Shown here one piece after another: positions 48,228-59,898 of a stretch of 64,000 nucleotides of DNA; positions within the stretch are counted from its first letter, which is position 1; each line of letters starts with the position of its first letter. Source of the stretch: Ambrosia x helenae (taxonomy: Eukaryota > Streptophyta > Magnoliopsida > Asterales > Asteraceae); the NCBI GenBank assembly GCA_030844895.1, contig CM061234.1, positions 11,156,043 to 11,220,042 on the forward strand, read 5' to 3'. The notes under the pieces were generated by a model. It ran no database searches. It had not been told where the DNA came from and saw only the letters and a list, made by a program, of their open reading frames with translations. The position numbers and the translations under genes were made by a program.

Positions 48228-49708
48228 CTAGTGGGGAACCCCGCGCGTTGCCGCAGAGAGACAATTTGTAGTTGGATACATGTTACTGTTAGTTTATTAA
48301 TCCTCTCATGATATATTGTGTAGTATTTGATTTTAAAGGCGTGCTAGATCTAGTAAATATATTGTTAATGGATTTTATTTTTAAGATGGTTTTTGGACTT
48401 GTAGAAAATAAATATAAACAAACTATTAATTTAGGTAACAACTACTAAACTTAGTTGAGAATACGACAAAAAATTATGTTATGTTGTCATTACCGGTAAA
48501 TATCATATTGTCATTACCGGTAATATTGGTTTTATATGTTTTATAAAACTTTATGAGTAACTTTTAATTAAACAAACAAGTTAAGTGGTTTTTAGTTTTT
48601 AAATAAATATCTATTTAACCTATTTGTGAAAAATCGGTTGTTACCCAAGATTTAACCACCATATATTCTTTGCATTTATAACCAACATGTGTAAATAATA
48701 TAAATATCGAGTTATGAAAGACATGGAGGTTATGAATGTAAAGAGTCACCACATTATTGTTAATTTCCTAATCAATTTTATAATTATGTTTAAATTAATT
48801 TCTTCAATAATTTAATATTTAGGTAGAAAGACAATTTTACCCCTAAATAACTTCAATAAGCATTGTACTATAAGCAATAAAGGTTGCATTTACTTAAAGT
48901 GTGCGGGTATCCTTCACTAATGCTATATAATATAGTATAGAACATAAAGATTCGGGTTGATTCATTAGCGTGAGCGTGAATTTATGGCTTTTCGATTTCT
49001 TATTTTCTTAACACAAATAACATAAGTAATTAACACACAGTTAAGTTTTTGTTTTCTCTTTATGCTAGTGTTTAATTTATTTTATTAATTAGAATTAGAA
49101 CTTAAAAAATATACAATTGCTGAAAGCAAAATAATATTGTGAACCACACTTCATGCAACGTTTAACAAGAGCATTAAATAGATCAACAAATACCTTAAAA
49201 GTCTTAGAACAAATATAGTTTACGTATAAAGTTAATCTAGTAGTAACCAAAATACAAGTTATATAAACATGAAAAGAAGAATCTAGACATCATGTATGGA
49301 AAGAGAGAAATAATGAAAGAAGAGAGAACTTTATTCATTGATATGTTTCATATACCAAATAAAATACCATTATTTATAAGGCTATAAACATTGAAAGACA
49401 TGTAACTTATTTATGTGAAGAGTCATCACATTATTTATATACCAAATACATGTCCACTATTTATAAGACAATAACATTGATACAAACATAATAAAGACAT
49501 GGATGTTATGAATGTAAAGAGTCACCACATTATTGTTAATTTCCTCATCAATTTTATAATTATTTTTAAATTAATTTCTTCAACAATTTAATATTTAGGT
49601 AGAAAGACAATTTTACCCCCTATATGACTTCAATAAGCACTGTACTATAAGCAATAAAGGTTGTATTTACTTAAATTTTACACTGATGTGACATCCGTCA
49701 CTTTTATT

Positions 49709-49740
<32 letters not shown>

Positions 49741-49944
49741 CAGATTTTTTTTATTATTACTTTGTAGACTAAACTAACCCACACATAACCCAAACCTTGA
49801 GCCCAAACCCACTACCCAACATGTTAAAACCCAACCTTCACCTTCCCTTTGAAAATTTCTCGGCCCATACTCTTAGTCCAGCCCAACAGAAAGAAGGCCG
49901 GCCCACCAGACATCCCCCTTGCACCTCCTATCTGTTAAAAAAAA

Positions 49945-50035
49945 AAGGAAAAACCTTGCTTCCCACCGGACTCGAACCCGAGCCGGGTCACACAACACAC
50001 ACGCGTGCACACCACTTGGTCCACACCACAACTTT
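49945..50035 (-). mobile_element. tRNA-like (SINE) segment in the solo LTR
   Basis: On the - strand A-box-like TGGACCAAGTGG and a perfect B-box GGTTCGAGTCC occur about 45 bp apart, followed by GGTGGGAAGCAAGG and a T-rich stretch. Not foldable by eye as a functional tRNA; no TSD established. Confidence 0.5.
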
Positions 50036-50661
50036 GATTTAATTCCAACTCGTTTTATATTTATATGCTTCCCTACCTGTTTTCCTCCTTCCTGTATGCT
50101 GCTGTTACGCGAGCTGCACCCAACCAACCCTTCAATTTCGCCTTTGACCTTTAAAATTGGAACTAAAATGGTAAGCATTAAACTGGTTTGACTCATGATT
50201 CGACTCGACAACTGATCACGCGTCTAAATACACGATCAGTCATCACCATTTCATTCGATTAGAGCTCAATTCACGCATAAACATTCACACGTGGTCAAAG
50301 CTTACCAAATCAACAACCGGACCCTATCCCTATAAATTAACCCTCAGAATCCTTCATACACTCGCCGAACATCTCCTCTACACCCTCAATTCCTGTTAAC
50401 AATCGAATTTCGAAGCTTATTGTGCTCAGTTTGACTTTTCTGTTGACTTGGTGATTATCACGAAACCGTGCATTGTAAGTGCTAATTCTTGTATAGGTTT
50501 TGTTAGTCGGCCATATACGAACAATAGCCCCAACATTACAGGGGCTATTGATCGTTAAATCATGTTATTAAATAGCTAGGGCTCGATTTGTATAAATTTG
50601 GGGAAGAACACCATTGTAACTTGTGTATATAATTATTTCAAATCAGAATTTATCACAAAAC

Positions 50662-50755
50662 GAACCATAGACCAGTTGGTTGAGACAAGTTGTGGTAAGA
50701 CTTGAACCGGCCTATGGCCCAGGTTCGAGTCCCACCATGATCAAGCATTTTTTTT
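50662..50755 (+). mobile_element. second tRNA-like (SINE) segment in the solo LTR
   Basis: A-box-like TAGACCAGTTGG and perfect B-box GGTTCGAGTCC, then CCACCATGATCAAGCA and a T run. Same kind of Pol III box arrangement as 49945-50035 but on the other strand. Confidence 0.5.
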
Positions 50756-52010
50756 GGTTATCATTTATACATATATTATCTTCATTCTTTTTTTTTTTTA
50801 AAAATCGTTTTAAAATACTAAAACTATTTTATAAATTCTACAAAATTTATTTTATGTTATTCCAATGATAAAGTTCATCATCCAATTTTTAGTTTTTCAA
50901 AAATAATTTATTTAATATATATTATAAATATTTCAAGTTTATTCATTTAAAATTATAAAATTCAATAAAAATATCTAAACGATTTTATAAAATTCCACAA
51001 AAATTACACTAAACTATTACGACAATAAACATTTCAGAAATTATTTTTAATTCAGAAAAACCGGTCATTTTATATTTTTAATGATTTTTTGTTAGTTTTA
51101 ATCATAAATAAATCATAATAAATTCATTTTACAATATTTTTGCACCAAAATTTTACATAAATTATTTCTATCCATCTAGAACTGAAATACAATTTTTAAT
51201 TTAGAAATTCTTTGATTTTGATATTTTTAGATATTAAAGTCATATTTTGACAATTTGAAATAATTAGATTAAATATTCTATTTTCAAGAAAATAATTTTA
51301 TAAAAATTATTTTCATACTTAAAACCGTATGTTGTGACTATATTCAATTTAAAATTTACAAAAAGACCTTTGTTTATATATTTACCAAATTTCTCTTAAT
51401 TATTAAACAATTTATTTATTAATCAAAACGAATACTTATCCCCAAATTCGAAGCCCTAGAAATACATCTATCCTAGAGTTATTTCCCTTACACGTTCTCA
51501 AATTCTTTAGGTTGATCCTTTGGGATAATTTCCAACACATATTTCGTTGTCCAAGTTCAATTTCAAGCTATTACATAGACTGTGAGTATTCCTACCCCTT
51601 TTTGCTTTTATACATTTTCGGGGTGTTACATGTACACTATTACAATTTCAAATACAAATTTACATTTTTACAATACAATTCTAGTACTATGTGCATTGCT
51701 TACAACGTGCTTTATGCTTAGACAATACATGTGGATTACATTTGTACTTAGTGAAATCATTAACATGGTACAAGCCGGCCTTAACATTGGATAGCGCTAT
51801 TTGGATTGACAATCCGCCTAGATTGATTCTCCCCCTTTTTCATCGGAGAATCCGTGGCCATTGTTAAGTTATCACCCATTTATTGGATGAGTACACCACC
51901 GTTCATACAGTACATTATACAGTCACATGGTTGATTTCCCTCATTTGTATGATACATAGTTTACATATTTGCACTGTAGCATGCACTTGAATTGTATATC
52001 TTTTTAACCT

Positions 52011-52014
<4 letters not shown>

Positions 52015-52051
<37 letters not shown>
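52015..52051. repeat. (TA)n microsatellite
   Basis: Pure TA tract within the solo LTR. Confidence 0.9.
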
Positions 52052-52053
<2 letters not shown>

Positions 52054-53092
52054 AAACTAGGAATGCTCACCAACATTTCTTATGTTGACCAAACCTATTT
52101 TTGTACATGTTTCAGGTGCAGTTTGATCTAATGCTTTAGCAAGAGACATTTAGTGCTTTATTTTAATTCAGTTATTTCAATATTTACATTTCATTTAGAC
52201 AATGTAATTTCCATTTTCATGTAAGACAATTTTGGTTTATTCAATAATATTTACATTTTAGTACCATGTGCTTTTGAACAATCGTCACTACGTGACACCT
52301 CGATGATTCCGCCATCAGTTGGGGTGTTACAACTGATGCCTTATCATATAGTATAGAAGATAAAGATTCGGGTTGATTCATTAGCCTGAGCGTGAATTTA
52401 TGGCTTTTCGATTTCTTATTTCTTAACACAAATAACATAAGTAATTAACACATAGTTAAGCTTTTGTTTTCTCTGTATGCTAGTGTTTAATTTATTTTAT
52501 TAATTAGAATTAGAACTTAAACAATACAACGTTCAACAAAATAATATTGTGAACCAAACTTCATACAACGTTCAACAAGAACATTAAATAGATCAACAAA
52601 TACCTTAAAAGTCTTAAAACAAATTTAGTTTACGTATAAAGTTAATCTGGTAGCAACCAACATACAAGCTATATAAACATGAGAAGAAGAATCTAGACAT
52701 CATGTATGGAAAGAAAGAAATAATGAAAGAAGAGATAAATTTATTCATTGATATGTTTCATATACCAAATAAAAGACCATTATTTATAAGGCTATAAACA
52801 TTGAAAGATATGTAAGTTATGTATGTGAAGAGTCACCACATTATTTATATACCAAATACATGACCACTATTTATAAGACGGTAACATTGATACAAATATA
52901 ATAAAGACATGGAGGTTATGAATGTAAAGAGTCACCACATTATTGTTAATTTCCTCATCAATTTTATAATTATGTTTATAATGCTATATTAATAATTTTG
53001 TCCGTTTTATTTAGTTAACAATATATATGATTCAAGATACACAACTTCTTAACAAGGATAGTTAGGAAAGCCATCTGTCACCTTCATATGGA

Positions 53093-53577
53093 CTATATCA
53101 TCCAATTCAGTAGAGTTGAGGTCAATAGGTCATAGAAATGATGGCTTCTGAAAGCTTCATGGAGAGAAACTAAAAATGCACAAAGAAGAGAAAAAACTAT
53201 ACTAATTAATTTTGAAAAATATTTGCTCATCAATAATTCTGAATATTGTTTGTTTATTGTTTTAATTGTTAGTTGCACAATTAAATTACCTCAATTTGAT
53301 TCTGCAACGATCCAACATAGTTGATTATAATATCCCACATCACTGACATTCTCATTGTCTATAGCAAATAACTAAATTTAAATGGAACAAAACAATGATA
53401 TATTATGAAGATAAATTTTTGCAATTGTCGAAGAACATATGAACAAGTAGAAAAAAATTTATATATGTATATAAAGATTAACTCATATCTTTATATTTTG
53501 TAGTATCCGGGAACCATATCTTGCAAACGTCTTAACTTCTCATTGATTTTTTTTCTCTTCTCATCTAATGAAGACAT
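53093..53577 (-). pseudogene. bHLH transcription factor fragment (captured exons)
   Basis: bHLH factors bind E/G-boxes as dimers. On the - strand exon a (about 53500-53577) reads MSSLDEKRKKINEKLRRLQD then MVPGYYK, i.e. the end of the basic region and helix 1. Exon b (53290-53358, 23 codons between AG and GT) reads TMRMSVMWD then IIINYVGSLQNQIE, helix 2. A third piece (about 53093-53170) gives SRSHHFYDL-like sequence (here FRSHHFYDLLTSTLLN) resembling the segment after the bHLH in BEE/CIB-type proteins. The N-terminal region and most of the basic DNA-contact residues are missing, and substitutions such as MLDE to MWDI hit conserved positions. Captured, non-functional fragment by inference. Confidence 0.8.
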
Positions 53578-53701
53578 AATTATTTTTGGACAAAGCAATG
53601 TTTCAAAGCATGAAATTATCTCTAAGATTTTGTTTGGGGTTATGAAAAGAATATTAGCATTCAAGAAATTTACTATAATGGAGTATATATAATAATATAG
53701 A

Positions 53702-53987
53702 TGAGGGGTTGAAAGGTCTCACATTTAAGATGCATCATAGGTTAGGTTGTATTTTGTGTTTTAAAAGTTGGACATAAGGGCATAATTGGGATAAGATTTT
53801 AGGATGTGAGGTATTGGATTATGTTAAATTTACTAATCTACCCTCCTAAGTGTCTTAATTGTCACAACTATACCAATAATACCCTTAATTTTTTTGCTTA
53901 AATATGTTGTACATGTTGCTTGTTAACTTGTACCAATGACAAAATTACAATATGGTACACCACTCTTCCTTAATAAGATAATATAGA
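53702..53987 (-). mobile_element. second Helitron-type 5' end
   Basis: Similar to 1570-1862. The edge on the - strand is A|TCTATATTATCTTATTAAGG at 53987. Its 3' partner is not identified; it may be an older Helitron into which the 48228-53701 element inserted. Confidence 0.45.
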
Positions 53988-54657
53988 TATTTGATTTCAA
54001 TGGTTGAAGTTTTATTCAGTCTCAAGTTTCGATATAGGTTGTGAAAAACCATCAGGCCATCGCGCAATGCACGCTCGTTAACACGGCTAGTCATTATGCA
54101 AATTTTAATGAAAACAAAGTTCCTTTTAAAACTATTTATATTTTTATTATATAAGCGGTTTTGAACTGCCTAAGATTGACATTTCTAATGATAGGTAATT
54201 GTTAAAAAAATATTGAAAAGAATACAGTAAAAAGATATGAAAAACTAAAAACTAACTCAAATTTGTTTAACATACTGATAGAAACTGATTCAAGATAATC
54301 GATTATCAATCTCCTATATAGACCCGTTAAGTGGGTTAGGCACCAAAAACTTAGATAAGAAACTAAATAATAAACTTCACTCCAATTTTTTTCTTACCTT
54401 TCATAAATTCAAGATGGCTTAAATACAAAAAGAAACGTAATCCAACTACAACATGGCCACTACCCACAAACCTAGTACTAACAATAAGGAACAGGAACAA
54501 AACAATGAAACATAGTATGGATTGCATAGAACTATTAGACGGATTGCATCATGCCACATGGATGGATTGTGGATTGATACATATCACATACAGGTCTTAG
54601 TAACTGCATGGGGTAGAACTATAGACTAAAATATGTCTACGGTTAACTAATCCATAA
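53988..54657. other. no gene; Helitron-like 3' end at 54082-54085
   Basis: The + strand reads CATCGCGCAATGCACGCTCG, then TTAACACGG and CTAG|T near 54081-54086, a plausible Helitron 3' terminus whose 5' end I cannot place. The rest is AT-rich without coding signal. Confidence 0.4.
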
Positions 54658-54665
54658 CGTATGCA

Positions 54666-54852
54666 CAGTGGCGAAGCTTGACCCGAAACTTCGGGGGTCG
54701 AAAGTTATCGAGGGGTCAGAAATCACTAGTTTCGGGGTTCGAAACCGTATATAACAAAAAATTTCTATACGAATACTATATAATCGGAACTTCTGAGCGA
54801 AAATTCGGGAGGGTCGGCCGCCCCTCCCCGCCCCTAAAGAGCTCCGCCACTG
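54666..54852. mobile_element. hAT-type MITE with 8-bp TSD
   Basis: It starts CAGTGGCGAAGCTTGACCC and ends GAGCTCCGCCACTG, flanked by exact CGTATGCA (54658-54665 and 54853-54860). It shares sequence with the 3907-4116 element, in inverted orientation. Confidence 0.95.
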
Positions 54853-54870
54853 CGTATGCAACCATTGACT

Positions 54871-55081
54871 GCCAATGATCCATAGCTCAGGTGGTGAGTT
54901 GGGAAGGTTTACTTCTTCGGAAGGTTTCTGCCCGGGAGAGGTCTAGAGTTCGAATCCCGTTGGAGGGGCGAGTCGTGGCACCTGTTCAAACCTGATTTAA
55001 ATGCCAACATGAGGATCGAATCCGGGCCGCTGGGAGATGTTAGTGGTCAAAGACCACTGCACTAAGCCGATCCAAAAAAAA
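54871..55081 (+). mobile_element. tRNA-derived SINE with 15-bp TSD
   Basis: Perfect A-box TAGCTCAGGTGG and B-box-like AGTTCGAATCC, then a tRNA-unrelated body and an A-rich end. Exact 15-bp duplications ATGCAACCATTGACT flank it (54856-54870 and 55082-55096). The left duplication overlaps the right TSD of the adjacent MITE, so the SINE came later. Confidence 0.92.
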
Positions 55082-55680
55082 ATGCAACCATTGACTAAAA
55101 TATGTCTACGGTTAACTAATTGGTGTCTAGCAAGCTCCCAGAATAGTCAGAGCCATACCCAACCGATATGGGCTAAGAAATAAAGAGCCATACACACGAC
55201 TAACATCTAACGCCCACCCAAATATGATCAGATGACAACAACTTTGTCATTTACATCGACTTTAAAGTTTAAAACCTCTGGAATCGCATGCATTATCTAT
55301 ACATCTAATAAACTAAAGTCCATGAGGACACTTGGCACTCCCACATTCATCCTCAATTGTGTAGCCTATCATATTGTGCCAAGTGTCTCATTGTGAGAAT
55401 TTATAAAATTTTTCTTTTTTCTAAAAATCAAAAATCATTTATTTCTTTTGTTCAAAATTGGTCAAGAGTTTTATTGACTTTCCTAAATCACGATCATCAT
55501 TATGACCATTCCTAAAACACAATCAAATCCTTTAAATGAGTTTAGGTTACAGCTTCATCTCTGCCTCCTCTATACGAATTCTATCATCTAAAGCAAACCA
55601 TCCAAATCTGTGACTTTGTTCTACCAGGTTCGATAAGCTTCCGAAGATCGGGGACGTTTCATCAAAGTTTCCGATACGTT

Positions 55681-55860
55681 TTTCATTCTAATCTGCTCTT
55701 TTTTTTTTGTTAATTTGTTCTCTATTTGGCTGTTCGTTGATACTTTTGATGATTGTAATTATATTTTCTTTTTTTCATTCTAATCTGCTCTTTTTTTTTG
55801 TTAATTTGTTCTCTATTTGGCTGTTCGTTGATACTTTTGATGATTGTATGTTTGTTCAGA
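55681..55860. repeat. ~92-bp direct duplication
   Basis: TTTTCATTCTAATCTGCTC through GTTCGTTGATACTTTTGATG is present twice in tandem inside the Helitron. Confidence 0.85.
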
Positions 55861-57232
55861 GAAAGAAAGAGCACACAACGGAGCACCACCGTGTAAGTCA
55901 TGAAATCTTCTTATTCAATTATTCATTATTATTTAATCTAAACAATTTCCCTTCTGTTTTTTTTTTTTTTTTTTTTTTTTTTGCTTTTGTTCGATGAACA
56001 GATCAATTCATCGCTTCAGTTAACAAATAAGACCGATGATCATTTGGGGTTCAAGGTAAAATTTTAAACCTTTATTGTTTTTTTTTTCTGGGTGATTATG
56101 TTATGATCTTATTTTTGATTGGTGTGTGGTGATTTAGGCAATCTTCGACAAGTATTTAGGCATCCCCTTTCATTCGCAAACTTTAGTTGATAATTTAAAT
56201 TTTTTTTTTCTGATTTGTTTTTGTTTTTTTATCAACAAATTTGTTTTTTTATCAACATATTTTTTGGTTGTTTAGACTGCTCGGGTTTTGATTAAAGATC
56301 ATTCGGTGTTTGATTAGGCGGCTTTTAATACACGAGTTTTTTCATCTCGATATACAGGACGGACAATTATTAGCTTCAATCCCAGAGACGGTTCACCTCA
56401 CGGTAATAGTTTCTAATCTTCTTTATTTAGTTGTTCATCAATATTTCCCATGCTCATGTTATGAATTACATTCAATTTACCTCTAAAACGATTATTAGGT
56501 TCAGTTATAGATAATAATAATGTATTGTTTTTGGATTTATGCGTAAATTTATAAAGAAAAAAATGGTTTGGAAAACGAAGTCTTCAATTTGGGTCATTTT
56601 TAAAAGGTGTTGTTAAAACGGTGTTAGTGGCAATTTGTTAAATGTGTCATATTCCAAGGCTGTTTTTTATGTTCATGCTTTGTATGATAGAGATATTGAT
56701 AAATTGAAGATATGTCACGTTTTCACGTTTTAGTCTTTTTACTTCTTTTTTTTAAAAAAAAAGCAAAAAAATGAGAATGAGAAAGGAAACTGACGTAAAT
56801 TAGGAACTCATTAAATTTCCTTATTACATTCAAATTACTCACTTCCTAAATTTAGTGTAATTTATATTGGTAATAAATTACATTTTGAATTTTGAATTTC
56901 AAAATTCAAATTAAAATTAAAAATATTTAAATTCGAATTATACAAAATTTCAAATTTTGAGTTTTGGTTAATAATGGTAAAAATTACACATACTAATTAT
57001 CCTTTTAATTACACATTTAATAAGATTCAAAGTTTCTACATAAGTAGTGTCAACTCTCCAATTAATACATTAATTGATCCTATTAATTGTGTTATATTAT
57101 TCTAATATTAGTTTAGCTTATATTGGTAATTAGTTAAATATCGAATTTTGAATTTCAAAATTCAAAATGCAAATTCCAAATTAAAGTTCGTTATAGGTGA
57201 ATTGGGGTCAACGCCATAGGTGAATTGGGGCA

Positions 57233-58748
57233 AGTTATTAAACACTTTAACCGAAACATTAATGAATGATTTTCGATTTTTAAAAAATTATTTTTTTTTA
57301 TAAAAACATTAATGACTATTTTTTGAATTTTAAAAATAGAATAGTCATTAAATGTTTTTTATTTTAAAAAAATTAAAAATCTGGATTATAGTGTTTAGGA
57401 AAGTTATTAAACACTTTGACCGAAACATTAATGAATGATTTTCGATTTTAAAAAATATTTATTTTTATAAAAACATTAATGACTCTTTTTTGACTTTTAA
57501 AAATAGAATAGTCATTAAATGTTTTTTATTTTAAAAAAAGTAAAAATTTGGATTATAGTGTTTAGGAAAGTTATTAAACACGTTGACCGAAACATTAATG
57601 AATGATTTTCGATTTTTAAAAAATAAATTCTTTTATAAAAACATGACTCTTTTTTGAATTTTAAAAATAGAATAGTCATTAAATGTTTTTTTATTTTAAA
57701 AAAAATTAAAAATCTGGATTATAGTGTTTAGGAAAGTTATTAAACACTTTGACCGAAACATTAATGAATAATTTTCGATTATTAAAAAATAAAAAATTTT
57801 ATAAAAACATTAATGACTCTTTTTTGAATTTAAAAATAGAATAGTCATTAAATGTTTTTTATTTAAAAAAAATTAAAAATCTGGATTATAGTGTTTAGGA
57901 ATGTTATTAAACACTTTGACCGAAACATTAATGAATAATTTTCGATTATAAAAAAATAAAAAATTTTATAAAAACATTAATGACTCTTTTTTGAATTTTA
58001 AAAATAGAATAGTCATTAAATGTTTTTTATTTTAAGAAAATTAAAAATATGGATTACAGTGTTTAGGAAAGTTATTAAACACGTTGACCCAAACATTAAT
58101 GAATGATTTCGATTTTTAAAAAATAAATTTTTTTTATAAAAACATTAATAACTCTTTTTTGAAGTTTAAAAATAGAATAGTTATTAAATGTTTTTTATTT
58201 TAAAAAACAAAAAATGTGGATTATATTGTTTAGGAAAGTTATTAAACACGTTGACCTTAACATTAATGAATGATTTTCGATTTTTAAAAAATAAATTCTT
58301 TTATAAAAACATGACTCTTTTTTGAATTTTAAAAATAGAATAGTCATTAAATGTTTTTTATTTAAAAAAAAATAAAAATCTGGATTATAGTGTTTAGGAA
58401 AGTTATTAAACACTTTGACCGAAACATTAATGAATAATTTTCGTTGATGTAAAATAAAAAATTTTATAAAAACATTAATGACTCTTTTTTGAATTTTAAA
58501 AATAGAATAGTCATTAAATTTTTTTTATTTTAAGAAAATTAAAAATCTAGATTACAGTGTTTAGGAAAGTTATTAAACACGTTGATCCAAACATTAATGA
58601 ATGATTTCGATTTTTAAAAAATAAAAAACATTTATAAAAACATTAATGACTTTTTTTTGAATTTTAAAAATAGAATAGTTATTAAATGTTTTTATTTAAA
58701 AAAAATTAAAAATTATGGATTATAGTGTTTAGGAAAGTTATTAAACAC
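57233..58748. repeat. 167-bp tandem array, about 9 copies
   Basis: The mark GTGTTTAGGAAAGTTATTAAAC occurs at about 57391, 57558, 57724, 57891, 58059, 58226, 58390, 58557 and 58725, i.e. spacing 164-168 bp. Each unit also has CGAAACATTAATGAATGATTT and an inverted-repeat-like pair around AATAGAATAGTCATTAAATG. Extremely AT-rich and non-coding. Confidence 0.95.
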
Positions 58749-58749
58749 C

Positions 58750-58917
58750 CGGCTGTGGAGTAGTCCGGGAAGCAAAAGGTGGAAGAAGATTTACACAATG
58801 TGGGGTTAGCAACGATTTCGCAAATATGGAGCGCGAGAAATTTAAAGACTTTTGAGGACAGGTTTGTCTCTGATAATACTATTTGCGGGCATCATCCTAT
58901 CGGTGTTTTTCTACATG
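58750..58917 (+). other. exon-like segment of unknown origin
   Basis: Directly after the array an open segment (KVEEDLHNVGLATISQIWSA, then RNLKTFEDRFVSDNTICGHH) ends at a good donor (CAT|GTAAGT). I do not recognise it. It may be part of the Helitron's old coding region or another captured exon. Confidence 0.35.
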
Positions 58918-59730
58918 TAAGTAATGTTATATACGTAATTACCTCTCGCTGAAGTTCATTGATTATTTATTTGAAAACTGAATGTCCATTTGGTATTTGA
59001 CTTTTGACTTATATGTGGATTTTTGAGGTATCACAGCTAATTCTATGATTTTGATCGCTTAAAGCTCATATAATCGCTTTTAAAACGCACATCCAAACAC
59101 ACTGTTTTTTTGTATTGTTAGTTTACTTGATCTTAGTACTTAAATATTTGTAGGCAACACTCTGAAATGAGTAAGCATATCGATGTTGATGCAAAGTTAA
59201 GGAAGTTCTAAGTTGCTTACTCAGAGACCTTGAACGGTAGCTTTTTTATCAAATGCAAGCATATGGGTTATGTGAATTAGTTGATTAGTTAAAAGAGGGT
59301 TATAAAATGTTGTTTTAGTGGTGTAGGTTCATGTTTGTTTACTTATAAATCGGTCGATTTGGGTAATGTTCAACTTTTCCAATGGGTCAAATAGGGTAAA
59401 AGTCGCCAACAGTGTGTTTATGGTGTTTTGATTAGAATGATGTTCCTTTATCTAATACATAGGCCATAGGTGAATTGGGGCAATCTTCCCTTTTCTTAAC
59501 GGGTCGATTTGGGTAATGTTTGCCTTTTCAAAGGTGTCAAATAGAATAAAATATGCTCGAAGCTTTTTTAGCGGGTCGATATGGGTAATGCTCATCTTCT
59601 CAGACGTGTCAAATTAAATTGTGAAATTTAGGTGGTAGTTAGTTTCTTATTTTCATTTTTATTACTTTCTTATTGTTGAATATGCCATAAGTCTATTTTT
59701 AACACATACCATTTAAGTCGCCTTATTCAG

Positions 59731-59898
59731 GTTGGATTGTATTTAAGAAACCCTGTATTCTTACATGGCCAGCTTTATGTCGCATTGTCAAGAGTTAAAA
59801 GCAGGGCAGGCGTGAAGTTACTTATACTTGATGCTGGTGGGAAACTGATGACTAAAACAAAAAATGTGGTTTATAAGGAAATTTTCAGCGATATTTGA
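59731..59898 (+). pseudogene. Helitron Pif1-like helicase, C-terminal exon
   Basis: After an AG acceptor (TTATTCAG) 55 codons plus stop read VGLYLRNPVFLHGQLYVALS, then RVKSRAGVKLLILD, and end NVVYKEIFSDI. GQLYVALSRV is motif VI of the Pif1/Rrm3 superfamily 1B helicases as found at the C-terminus of plant Helitron RepHel proteins. The rest of RepHel (HUH nuclease, motifs I-V) is missing. It lies 121 bp before the 3' terminus, its normal place, confirming orientation. Confidence 0.9.

Larger units (their letters stand above)
49687..52331 (+). mobile_element. solo LTR, 2.65 kb, 5-bp TSD
   Basis: It starts TGTGACATCCGTCAC and ends CAGTTGGGGTGTTACA, with 5-bp duplications ACTGA at 49682-49686 and 52332-52336. 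The terminal ~55 bp match, in inverse orientation, the LTR end of the 38206-43161 element (GTCACTACGTGACACCTCGATG...CCGCCATC). So it is a related but longer LTR left by LTR-LTR recombination. It contains two tRNA-like segments and a (TA)n. Confidence 0.85.
48715..52990. repeat. ~770-bp tandem array interrupted by the solo LTR
   Basis: Segment GACATGGAGGTTATGAATGTAAAG lies near 48720, 49498 (one change) and 52906. The intervening block starting near AAAGATTCGGGTTGATTCATTAG is at about 48950 and 52367. With the solo LTR removed the spacing is about 778 and 758 bp. Copies are highly similar, so the duplication is not ancient. Confidence 0.85.
48228..53701 (-). mobile_element. Helitron carrying bHLH exons, with a nested solo LTR
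   Basis: On the - strand the 5' end is A|TCTATATTATTATATATACTCC (53701). The 3' end is GCGGCAACGCGCGGGG, then TTCCCCACTAG|T (48228-48231). Minus the 2.65-kb solo LTR the element is about 2.8 kb. It contains, from its 5' side, three bHLH exons (53093-53577) and then a tandem array of ~770-bp units. Further Helitron-like starts (TCTATACTATAT...) lie at the unit joints (near 48943 and 52362), which may mean the array arose from repeated Helitron ends. Confidence 0.7.

Noticed and set aside
50662..50755. A genuine tRNA gene
   Set aside because: A/B boxes are present but the acceptor and anticodon stems cannot be paired by eye; SINE-like remnant preferred.
57233..58748. Regular array that could suggest a CRISPR-like structure
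   Set aside because: Whole 167-bp units repeat with no unique spacers, in a plant Helitron; simple tandem repeat.
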